From: Porphyrobacter sp.
GTDB lineage: Bacteria; Pseudomonadota; Alphaproteobacteria; Sphingomonadales; Sphingomonadaceae
Assembly (NCBI GenBank): GCA_018991295.1
Contig: JAGKSZ010000017.1
Span: 1-5,016, forward strand
Reading direction: 5' to 3'
DNA length: 5,016 nucleotides
Shown here: one piece after another, positions 1 through 5,016 of the stretch
Layout of the letters: each line of letters begins with the position of its first letter
How positions within the stretch are numbered: the first letter of the stretch is position 1
Translations under genes and position numbers: made by a program
The notes under the pieces: model-generated
Told to the model about the DNA's origin: nothing
The model's input: the letters and a program-made list of their open reading frames with translations, nothing else
Database searches by the model: none

Positions 1-1830
1 TTCAAGCGCCAGCGCCTCGCCAAGCTGCTGGCGGGTCTGGGTGACCAGTTCCCGCCCCTTGTCGAGCGGCAGGGGGGGGATGTCTTCAAGGTTGACGACA
101 TACCAGCCCAGATTGCGGGGGCCCTCCAGCGTCTTGGCGGTGCCTTCGGCCATGCTGAACATCAGCACCAGCGGCGGGGCGATGCGCCCCTGCTGGCGGG
201 CGAGCAGTTCGCGGCGCGAAAGGTCGATCGGCTGCCGCTCGAAGCCCTGCTTGCCTTCTGCTGCCATGGCATCGGCAAGGGACGTTCCGGTGCGCACCTT
301 GCCAAGGATGCGTTCGGCCGCCTGCTTGGCGAGCACGGCGCCCTGTGCGCGCTTCCAGCCGGCAATGGCGGCATCCTTGATCTCGGCCAGCGGCGGGGCG
401 GAGGCCTCATCGATCTTGGCGACTTCGAACACCACGAACTGATCGCCGGCAACAGGGGCAAGCTGGGGCGCGCTTTCCTCCATCTGGAAGGCGGTCTGGA
501 GCACCTGCGCCAGCTGCGGCACGATCTGCATTCCGGGCTGGCCGAAAGCCTGCCCGTTGGCGAGCAGCGCCGGGGTGGTTTCGACTTTCAGGCCATAGGA
601 CTTGGCAACCTCGGCGAGCGCGGTGCCGCTGTCGATTTCGCCTTCGAGCTCGGCCACGCGGTCTGCGATGGCCGCCGCGCGCTTTTCGGTGGTGAGCTGT
701 TCGGTGATTTCGGGCGTGGCTGCCGCCAGGTCGCGCGCCGGGGTGCGCTCGATCTTGTCGATGCGGGCGACATACCAGCCAAGCGTGCCCTGCGCCGGGT
801 CGACAATCCCGCCTTGTGCAGCCTTGAAGGCGTTTTCGGCAAAGGCAAAGCTGGTGGCACCTGCCATCGCCTCGCGGTCGCGCGCTTCTGCGGCCGAGGC
901 GGTAAAGCCTGCCTCGCGGGCCACAGCCTCCAGCGCCGCCCCGCCGCGAATCCGTGCGACCAGCGCCTTGGCGGCATCTTGCGTGGGGACGACAAAGCTG
1001 GTGACGACGCGCTTTTCGCTGGCGGCGAATTTGGCCGCATCACGCTTGTAACGCGCTGCGATTTCGGCAGCCGTGGGCACGGCGTCGACCTTGAGCGTAT
1101 CGGTGCCGATCACTGCAAAGCGCAGCGTGCGCCGTTCCGGGCGGATGAACTGCGTGCGGTTATCCTTGTACCACGCCGCCAGCTGCGCGTCCGAAGGATT
1201 GCCCGCAGGGGCATAGGCAGCACTGGGGATCAGCGCGATTTCGCCCTTGCGCTTTTCCAGCACCAGCGAGGCATAGTGGCGCGCGACCTTTTCCGGCAGC
1301 ACGGCGGCGGACACCGCCGGGTCGATCAGCTGACCGGCGAGCAGATCAGCCTCCAGCCCGCGGCGAAAGGTTTCGTTGGTCAGCCCCCGGTTGGCCAGCG
1401 CCGCCAGATAGGTCTTTTCGTCGAAGGCACCGGTCAGGCCCTGAAAGGCAGGAATCTTGAGGATTTCGCTGTTCACCAGATTTTCGCCCGCGCGCAGCCC
1501 ATAGACCCGCGCATATTCAGCCACCGCGGCCCGATCGATGATCTGGCGGACGACTTCATCAAAGCCGCCTTCGGCAATGAAGGCGGGCATGGTGAGCGTG
1601 GGGTTGCGCTGGCGCATCTGATCGAGCGCGCTGGCGCTGGCGGACTGAAGTTCGCTCATCGGGATCTTTTCGCCCCCGACCACGGCCATGTTGTCCCCTG
1701 CCGAAACGGCGGAGAAGCTGGTGTTGGTGAGGTCGGATGCCGCAAATGCAAGGCCCATCAGCGCCAGGAAGGCAAGGGCGATCGGCAGGCCGATCTTCGA
1801 GGCGAAAAAGCGGCGGAAGAACGAAATCAT
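1..1830 (-). CDS. ppiD: PpiD/SurA-type membrane-anchored periplasmic peptidyl-prolyl isomerase-like chaperone, C-terminus cut by window edge
   Basis: This is a single open frame of 610 codons that leaves the window at base 1. The family is usually about 620-650 residues, so only a short C-terminal piece should be missing. Residues 1-10 are a basic, aromatic N-terminus (MISFFRRFFA), and residues about 11-32 form one membrane segment, giving a cytoplasmic start and a periplasmic body. Residues about 45-190 match the helical SurA-like N-terminal chaperone region (GEKIPMSEL, then the long helices around DEVVRQIIDRAAVAEYA). A parvulin-like (Rotamase_2) region follows at about 235-362, but the usual active-site histidines are not visible. 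Related units seem to recur at 383-480 and 493-588. The likely role is folding of newly exported envelope proteins near the Sec channel, perhaps without isomerase activity. An in-frame ATG at 1848 would add MGSVTH. I prefer 1830 because a hairpin ends only 6 bases before 1848 and family members start similarly. A weak GGGA lies at 1846-1843. The symbol is by family resemblance; a SurA-like name is also possible. Confidence 0.9.
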   Translation of the reverse strand, partial: MISFFRRFFASKIGLPIALAFLALMGLAFAASDLTNTSFSAVSAGDNMAVVGGEKIPMSELQSASASALDQMRQRNPTLTMPAFIAEGGFDEVVRQIIDRAAVAEYARVYGLRAGENLVNSEILKIPAFQGLTGAFDEKTYLAALANRGLTNETFRRGLEADLLAGQLIDPAVSAAVLPEKVARHYASLVLEKRKGEIALIPSAAYAPAGNPSDAQLAAWYKDNRTQFIRPERRTLRFAVIGTDTLKVDAVPTAAEIAARYKRDAAKFAASEKRVVTSFVVPTQDAAKALVARIRGGAALEAVAREAGFTASAAEARDREAMAGATSFAFAENAFKAAQGGIVDPAQGTLGWYVARIDKIERTPARDLAAATPEITEQLTTEKRAAAIADRVAELEGEIDSGTALAEVAKSYGLKVETTPALLANGQAFGQPGMQIVPQLAQVLQTAFQMEESAPQLAPVAGDQFVVFEVAKIDEASAPPLAEIKDAAIAGWKRAQGAVLAKQAAERILGKVRTGTSLADAMAAEGKQGFERQPIDLSRRELLARQQGRIAPPLVLMFSMAEGTAKTLEGPRNLGWYVVNLEDIPPLPLDKGRELVTQTRQQLGEALALE

Positions 1831-1854
1831 ATGCGTAACGGATCCCATCCGGGG

Positions 1855-1874
1855 CCGGTGCGAAGGGGCACCGG
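1855..1874 (-). promoter_or_regulatory. Leader hairpin upstream of ppiD
   Basis: On the minus strand the arms CCGGTGC (1874-1868) and GCACCGG (1861-1855) are perfect reverse complements of 7 bp around a 6-base loop. The hairpin ends 24 bases before the preferred ppiD start at 1830. There is no T-run after it on the minus strand, so it is not an ordinary terminator. It may shape the 5' untranslated region. It also argues against the upstream ATG at 1848, whose ribosome-binding zone it would cover. The structure is read directly; a regulatory role is inferred. Confidence 0.4.
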
Positions 1875-1916
1875 GGTGTCTCGGGGTTTGCGCCGCTGGC
1901 CTGCGCCGCACCGCGC

Positions 1917-1945
1917 GCTTTAGAGAGCCTGCGACCGCGCGGCAA
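1917..1945 (-). promoter_or_regulatory. Weak candidate sigma-70-type promoter for ppiD
   Basis: Reading the minus strand, TTGCCG (1945-1940) is followed after 17 bases by TAAAGC (1922-1917). The spacing is ideal, but each hexamer matches the consensus at only about half its positions. It would give a leader of roughly 80 bases containing the 1874-1855 hairpin. The call rests on spacing and position only, and chance is a realistic explanation in GC-rich DNA. Confidence 0.2.
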
Positions 1946-1961
1946 CAGGTTCGCGATGCTT

Positions 1962-1990
1962 TTGACTAGCGCAGCTTCCTCGGCTAGCGG
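1962..1990 (+). promoter_or_regulatory. Candidate promoter for tpiA-secG with an overlapping CTAGC inverted repeat
   Basis: TTGACT at 1962-1967 is a good -35 match and is one of the less GC-rich spots in the divergent region. The hexamer at the proper 17-base spacing is TAGCGG (1985-1990), a poor -10. The inverted repeat CTAGC (1966-1970), 12 bases, GCTAG (1983-1987) overlaps the -35 and the start of the -10, where an operator would be expected. It lies about 100 bases before the tpiA start. The motifs are seen directly; promoter and operator function is inferred. Confidence 0.25.
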
Positions 1991-2088
1991 ACGCGGGCCC
2001 GGCGCACTACAGCAAAATCAGAATCAGGCCAAAAGGCCCGCCGACCGGGTTCAACCCTCTCTTTTCGCAGGAAGTGCAGAAACTCGTC

Positions 2089-2862
2089 ATGACCCGCCGA
2101 CCCTATATCGTCGGAAACTGGAAGATGCACGGCACCCGCGCGATGCTTTCCGAAGCGCGTGCGATTGACCGGGCCGCCCAGCGCCACATGAAGGTCGAGG
2201 TGGCGATCGCGCCGCCCTATACCCTGATCCACCCGATCCACCGTGAGGCTGAACAGATCGCCGTCGGCGCGCAGGATTGCCACCATGTCGATGGCGGCGC
2301 GCACACCGGGGATATTTCTGCAGCGATGGTGGCCGATGCCGGGGCAACCTTCGTGATCCTCGGCCATTCCGAGCGCCGTCAGGGCCATGCAGAGAGCGAT
2401 GCGCAGGTGCGCGCCAAGGCGCAGGCCGCCTTTGCCGCCGGTCTCAAGGTCATCATGTGCTGCGGTGAAAGCGCACAAACCCGCGAATCGGGCAAGGCGG
2501 TTGCCTTCGTGAAGAAGCAGCTCAAGGCCTCGTTGCCTGCCTCCGGCGAGATGCCTGCCGATATCGCGGAAAGGCTGTCGATCGCCTATGAACCGATCTG
2601 GGCGATCGGCACCGGCCAAGCCGCCACCATTGATGACATTGCCGAAATGCACGGGGAAATCCGCGCGCTGCTGGTGGAGCTGCTGGGCGCAGAACAGGGC
2701 GCAGAAGTGCGCATCCTGTATGGCGGCTCGGTCAAGCCGGACAATGCGGCGGCAATCTTTGCCGTGCCTGAAGTCGGCGGCGCGCTGGTGGGCGGGGCAA
2801 GCCTGACCGCCGACAGCTTCATGGGCATCGCCCTTGCCGCCAGCGAGCCATTCGAGAACTGA
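2089..2862 (+). CDS. tpiA: Triosephosphate isomerase
   Basis: This 257-residue protein interconverts dihydroxyacetone phosphate and glyceraldehyde 3-phosphate in glycolysis and gluconeogenesis, in the cytoplasm. The length is normal for the family (about 250). Hallmarks of the TIM barrel are all visible: substrate-binding N10 and K12 in GNWKMHG, catalytic H93 in ILGHSERR, catalytic base E168 in the signature AYEPIWAIGTG (167-176 region) with flexible loop 6 following, and the phosphate-binding stretches YGGSV (211-215) and GGALVGGASL (230-239). The start chosen is ATG 2089, because the protein then begins MTRRPYIVGNWK as relatives do. A GTG at 2074 is in frame (five extra residues, MQKLV), but the AGGAAG at 2069-2074 overlaps it, so it could not serve it. 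That motif lies rather far from 2089, so the ribosome-binding site is not ideal. The gene is divergent from ppiD and 132 bases upstream of secG, with no clear terminator between. No key residue is missing, so an active enzyme is expected. Confidence 0.97.
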   Translation: MTRRPYIVGNWKMHGTRAMLSEARAIDRAAQRHMKVEVAIAPPYTLIHPIHREAEQIAVGAQDCHHVDGGAHTGDISAAMVADAGATFVILGHSERRQGHAESDAQVRAKAQAAFAAGLKVIMCCGESAQTRESGKAVAFVKKQLKASLPASGEMPADIAERLSIAYEPIWAIGTGQAATIDDIAEMHGEIRALLVELLGAEQGAEVRILYGGSVKPDNAAAIFAVPEVGGALVGGASLTADSFMGIALAASEPFEN

Positions 2863-2950
2863 TCGGCGCTCCGCAAGGCTGCCTGCGGCCGCCGCTGTCC
2901 CCGCCGGGCTTGCCCCCGGGGCTGTGCGCGCCTACATGGCGGCGATAAAT

Positions 2951-2977
2951 CCATCCGGGCGAAACAATCGCCCCTGG
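2951..2977 (+). promoter_or_regulatory. Hairpin in the tpiA-secG gap, just upstream of secG
   Basis: GGGCGA (2957-2962) and TCGCCC (2968-2973) form a perfect 6-bp stem around the loop AACAA. The flanking CCA (2951-2953) and TGG (2975-2977) can add an outer stem across a small internal loop. It ends 17 bases before the secG ATG, directly upstream of the GAGAA (2982-2986) that may act as ribosome-binding site. No T-run follows, so it does not look like a terminator. It could be an RNA-processing or stability element between tpiA and secG. The rest of the 2863-2994 gap is GC-rich with overlapping short dyads (such as GCCCCCGGGGC at 2912-2922) and no convincing promoter. Confidence 0.35.
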
Positions 2978-2994
2978 CCACGAGAATTGTCCGC

Positions 2995-3372
2995 ATGTCC
3001 TTGTTCATCTTCCTCACCGTGATCCAGGCCCTGGTGGCCGCTGCGCTGGTTGGCGTGGTGCTCATGCAGCGTTCCGAAGGGGGCGGGCTGGGCATCGGGT
3101 CGAGCCCGGGCGGCGCTTTCGGCGCGCGCGGGGCGGCTGATTTCCTGACGCGGACGACCAAGTGGCTGGCAGTGGCCTTCGTGTCGCTTTCGATCGTGCT
3201 GGCCGCGCTTGCTGCGCGTCAGGGCACGGTGGGCGATGTTACCACCACGCTTGAACGCGGCGCGCCTGCGCCTGCCAAGCCTGATCTGCTGGCCGACCCT
3301 GTGCCTGCGCCTGCTGCACCGGCCCCTGCTCCTGCAGAATCGGCACCGGCACCGGCACCGGCCCAGCCGTAA
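2995..3372 (+). CDS. secG: Preprotein translocase subunit SecG
   Basis: This 125-residue inner-membrane protein is the small auxiliary subunit of the SecYEG channel and assists SecA-driven protein export. Residues about 3-24 form the first membrane helix. They are followed by the family signature VVLMQRSEGGGLG (about 21-33), the glycine- and serine-rich cytoplasmic loop (GSSPGGAFGARGAADFLTR) and the second membrane helix at about 57-75. The remaining 45-50 residues form an Ala/Pro-rich tail, predicted to be periplasmic. It makes the protein longer than the E. coli form of about 110 residues. Such tails are common in alphaproteobacterial SecG, to my knowledge. ATG 2995 puts the first helix at the very N-terminus as expected and has a weak GAGAA about 8 bases upstream. 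The gene follows tpiA by 132 bases and is closed by a terminator, so co-transcription with tpiA is likely. Confidence 0.95.
   Translation: MSLFIFLTVIQALVAAALVGVVLMQRSEGGGLGIGSSPGGAFGARGAADFLTRTTKWLAVAFVSLSIVLAALAARQGTVGDVTTTLERGAPAPAKPDLLADPVPAPAAPAPAPAESAPAPAPAQP
3265..3369 (+). repeat. Low-complexity repeat coding the Ala/Pro-rich SecG tail
   Basis: The last 35 codons of secG encode mainly alternating Pro and Ala (PAPAAPAPAPAESAPAPAP region). At the DNA level there are repeated GCGCCTGC and CCTGC units and three tandem CGGCAC hexamers at 3341-3358. The tract stays in frame and ends at the TAA at 3370-3372. Such tracts tend to change length between strains by slippage. The tail is probably a flexible, non-essential extension. 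Confidence 0.7.
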
Positions 3373-3382
3373 GCCAGACCCC

Positions 3383-3409
3383 AAAAAGGGGCGGCGCGCC
3401 CCTTGTTTT
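3383..3409 (+). terminator. Rho-independent terminator after secG
   Basis: AAGGGGCG (3386-3393) and CGCCCCTT (3397-3404) form a perfect 8-bp stem with a 3-base loop (GCG), preceded by a run of A and followed by GTTTTG. It starts 10 bases after the secG stop codon. This is the classical arrangement for an intrinsic terminator closing tpiA-secG. The A-run on the left side pairs partly with the T-rich right side. Confidence 0.8.
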
Positions 3410-3445
3410 GCATCCTTGCATCCACATCACTGTGGATGGCGCAAG
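3408..3445 (+). promoter_or_regulatory. Compact direct and inverted repeat element upstream of pyrG
   Basis: TTGCATCC occurs twice back to back (3408-3415 and 3416-3423). The second copy opens an inverted repeat: ATCCACA (3420-3426), loop TCAC, TGTGGAT (3431-3437), which can be extended by CTTGC (3415-3419) pairing with GCAAG (3441-3445) across a 3-base bulge. No T-run follows, so it is not a second terminator. It lies 58-96 bases before the pyrG start, where an operator or leader structure would act. The cores GCATCCACA and, on the other strand, CCATCCACA each match the DnaA-box consensus TTATCCACA at 7 of 9 positions. Function is inferred only. I see no convincing -35/-10 pair for pyrG in the gap. 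Confidence 0.45.
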
Positions 3446-3503
3446 TCATGGCCAAGCAATTCGCTTGCCCCGAATCCCTCCTGTTGCTTAAGGCCCGAAT
3501 CCC

Positions 3504-5016
3504 ATGGCGCGGTTCATTTTCATCACCGGCGGCGTGGTCTCCTCGCTCGGCAAAGGTCTCATGGCAGCATCGCTTGCTGCCCTCCTTCAGGCGCGCGGCT
3601 ACAAGGTCCGCATCCGCAAGTTCGACCCCTATCTCAACGTCGATCCGGGCACGATGAGCCCCTATCAGCACGGCGAGGTCTTCGTCACCGATGACGGGGC
3701 CGAAACCGATCTGGATCTCGGGCACTACGAACGCTTCACCGGCGTATCGGCGCGGCAGAGCGACAACATCACCAGCGGCCGGGTTTACCGCGACATCATC
3801 GCGCGTGAGCGGCGCGGCGATTATCTGGGCGCAACCGTGCAGGTGATCCCGCACGTCACCGACGAGATCAAGGCCTTCGCGCTAGCCGATCAGGACGACC
3901 ACGATTTCATCCTGTGCGAAATCGGCGGCACCGTGGGTGACATCGAATCGCTGCCCTTCATGGAAGCGATCCGTCAGCTTCGTAACGAGCTTGAGCCGTT
4001 CCAGACGGTCAGTGTCCACGTGACGCTGGTGCCCTACATCAAGGCCGCAGGCGAGCTGAAGACCAAGCCGACGCAGCATTCGGTGCGCGAGCTGGCGGCG
4101 CTGGGGATAAAGCCTGATATCCTGCTGTGCCGCGCCGAACATCCCATTCCCGAAAGCGACCGCCGCAAGATCGCGCAGTTCTGCAACGTGCGTGCCGAAG
4201 CGGTGATTCAGGCGCTGGATGCGCCCTCGATCTATTCGGTGCCGCAGCAATATCACGCCGAAGGCCTCGATGCCGAAGTGCTGCGCGCCTTTGGCATCAC
4301 CGATGCCCCAGCGCCCGATCTGGCGGCGTGGAAGGATGTGACAGACCGTCACTTCAACCCCGAAGGCGAAGTCACGATTGCAGTGGTCGGCAAATATGTC
4401 GGCCTGCCCGATGCCTATAAGAGCCTCAACGAGGCGCTGGTCCATGGCGGCCTGGCCAACCGCGTGAAGGTCAATATCTGCTGGATCGACGCGGAAATCT
4501 TCGAAGGCGATGATGACAGCCAGATCATCGCCGCGCTTGAGCCGATGCATGGCATTCTGGTGCCCGGCGGCTTTGGCGAACGCGGCAGCGAAGGCAAGAT
4601 TGCCTCGGTGCGCTTTGCCCGTACCCGCAATGTGCCCTTTTTCGGCATCTGTCTTGGGATGCAGATGGCGTGCATCGAAGGCGCACGCGCGGCCGGCTTT
4701 GACAAGGCGTCCTCGACCGAATTCGGCCCGACCGAAACGCCGGTGGTGGGTATCATCACCGAATGGATGACCAAGGAAGGCCTTCAGCAGCGCGAAGAGG
4801 GCGGGGATCTGGGCGGCACGATGCGGCTCGGGGCCTATCCGGCCAAGCTCGGCCCCAACAGCCATGTCTCGCGCATTTACGGCGGCGCAGAACTGATCTC
4901 CGAACGCCACCGCCACCGTTACGAAGTCAACAGCGCCTTTATTGAACCGCTGGAGAAGCAAGGCCTGATCTTTTCAGGCATGAGCCCGGATGGCCTGCTG
5001 CCCGAAAGCGTCGAGC
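3504..5016 (+). CDS. pyrG: CTP synthase (glutamine-hydrolysing), C-terminus cut by window edge
   Basis: PyrG makes CTP from UTP, ATP and glutamine, the last step of pyrimidine nucleotide synthesis, in the cytoplasm. There are 504 codons here of an expected 540-550. The N-terminal amidoligase domain (about 1-266) shows the ATP-binding loop GGVVSSLGKG with K17, the DPYLNVDPGTMSP and QHGEVFVTDDGAETDLDLGH stretches with D71, and E139 in CEIGGTVGDIESLPF; D71 and E139 correspond to the metal-binding D72 and E140 of the E. coli enzyme. GELKTKPTQHS (K186, K188) lies at the UTP/CTP region. After a short linker, the class I glutamine amidotransferase domain begins near 289 (VTIAVVGKY), with the oxyanion region VPGGFGERG and nucleophile C383 in GICLGMQ. 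RHRHRYEVN is present near 468-476. The His and Glu that complete the triad lie beyond the edge. ATG 3504 gives the usual MARFIFITGG start, with AAGG at 3490-3493 ten bases upstream. The gene lies 94 bases after the secG terminator, so independent transcription is likely. Confidence 0.97.
   Translation, partial: MARFIFITGGVVSSLGKGLMAASLAALLQARGYKVRIRKFDPYLNVDPGTMSPYQHGEVFVTDDGAETDLDLGHYERFTGVSARQSDNITSGRVYRDIIARERRGDYLGATVQVIPHVTDEIKAFALADQDDHDFILCEIGGTVGDIESLPFMEAIRQLRNELEPFQTVSVHVTLVPYIKAAGELKTKPTQHSVRELAALGIKPDILLCRAEHPIPESDRRKIAQFCNVRAEAVIQALDAPSIYSVPQQYHAEGLDAEVLRAFGITDAPAPDLAAWKDVTDRHFNPEGEVTIAVVGKYVGLPDAYKSLNEALVHGGLANRVKVNICWIDAEIFEGDDDSQIIAALEPMHGILVPGGFGERGSEGKIASVRFARTRNVPFFGICLGMQMACIEGARAAGFDKASSTEFGPTETPVVGIITEWMTKEGLQQREEGGDLGGTMRLGAYPAKLGPNSHVSRIYGGAELISERHRHRYEVNSAFIEPLEKQGLIFSGMSPDGLLPESVE

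Noticed and set aside
814..1923. Long plus-strand open frame (369 codons) antisense to ppiD and extending over its leader
   Set aside because: It lies opposite a 610-codon frame with recognisable family structure. Its translation is rich in Arg, Gly and His with no domain I recognise. Long antisense frames are expected in GC-rich coding DNA.
1963..1976. Possible CceR-type (LacI family) operator around TAGCGC upstream of tpiA
   Set aside because: Only the six-base core agrees with the palindromic motif known for that carbon-metabolism regulator. The outer half-site bases do not match.
1984..2652. Minus-strand frame of 222 codons overlapping tpiA and its leader
   Set aside because: It is opposite intact tpiA with all catalytic residues. 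The His/Arg/Gly-rich translation is typical of a shadow frame.
2899..2922. GC-rich dyads after tpiA considered as a terminator
   Set aside because: Several short overlapping stems can form, but there is no T-run and no single dominant stem. I do not call a terminator between tpiA and secG.
2944..2950. GATAAAT as a -10 box for a secG promoter
   Set aside because: No acceptable -35 exists at 16-18 bases upstream; the nearest TTG-type hexamer (2910-2915) is too far away.
3465..3493. TTGCCC-N17-TTAAGG as a pyrG promoter
   Set aside because: It would start transcription only a few bases before the pyrG ATG and place the -10 on the apparent ribosome-binding site. Both hexamers are also poor matches.
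3219..3854. Minus-strand frame of 211 codons across the end of secG, the terminator and the start of pyrG
   Set aside because: It crosses a clear intrinsic terminator and two well-supported genes. Its Ala/Gly repeat stretch is only the reverse reading of the SecG tail.
3882..4961. Long minus-strand open frame (359 codons) antisense to pyrG
   Set aside because: The plus strand is unmistakable CTP synthase over its whole length. The antisense product is a composition by-product with no recognisable motif.

Overview
The window is GC-rich with a strong preference for G or C at third codon positions. It carries a housekeeping segment typical of Alphaproteobacteria. The protein sequences look most like Sphingomonadales (the Erythrobacter, Novosphingobium and Sphingomonas group), but this is recognition from memory and not a database match. 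I see no mobile element, CRISPR array, tRNA or rRNA.

Layout: positions 1-1830 (minus strand) hold most of a PpiD/SurA-type periplasmic folding factor that runs off the left edge. It is one uninterrupted 610-codon frame. Positions 1831-2088 are a 258-base divergent intergenic region with leader hairpins and only weak promoter candidates. Then, on the plus strand, come tpiA (2089-2862, triosephosphate isomerase), secG (2995-3372, Sec translocon subunit) and pyrG (from 3504 off the right edge, CTP synthase). A clear intrinsic terminator follows secG, so tpiA-secG look like one transcription unit and pyrG probably has its own promoter.

The genes do not form one pathway. TpiA works in glycolysis and gluconeogenesis, and PyrG makes CTP for nucleic acid and phospholipid synthesis. 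SecG and the PpiD-like protein both belong to protein export: SecG helps SecA-driven translocation, and PpiD of E. coli is known to sit at the SecYEG exit. Their divergent arrangement around the intergenic region is the main functional link.

I found no convincing novel system. The points most worth a second look are the three-fold degenerate parvulin-like repeat in the PpiD-like protein, a compact repeat and dyad element with two inverted DnaA-box-like cores upstream of pyrG, and hairpins placed just ahead of ppiD and secG. Several long open frames antisense to ppiD and pyrG are by-products of GC-rich codon usage and are not annotated as genes.
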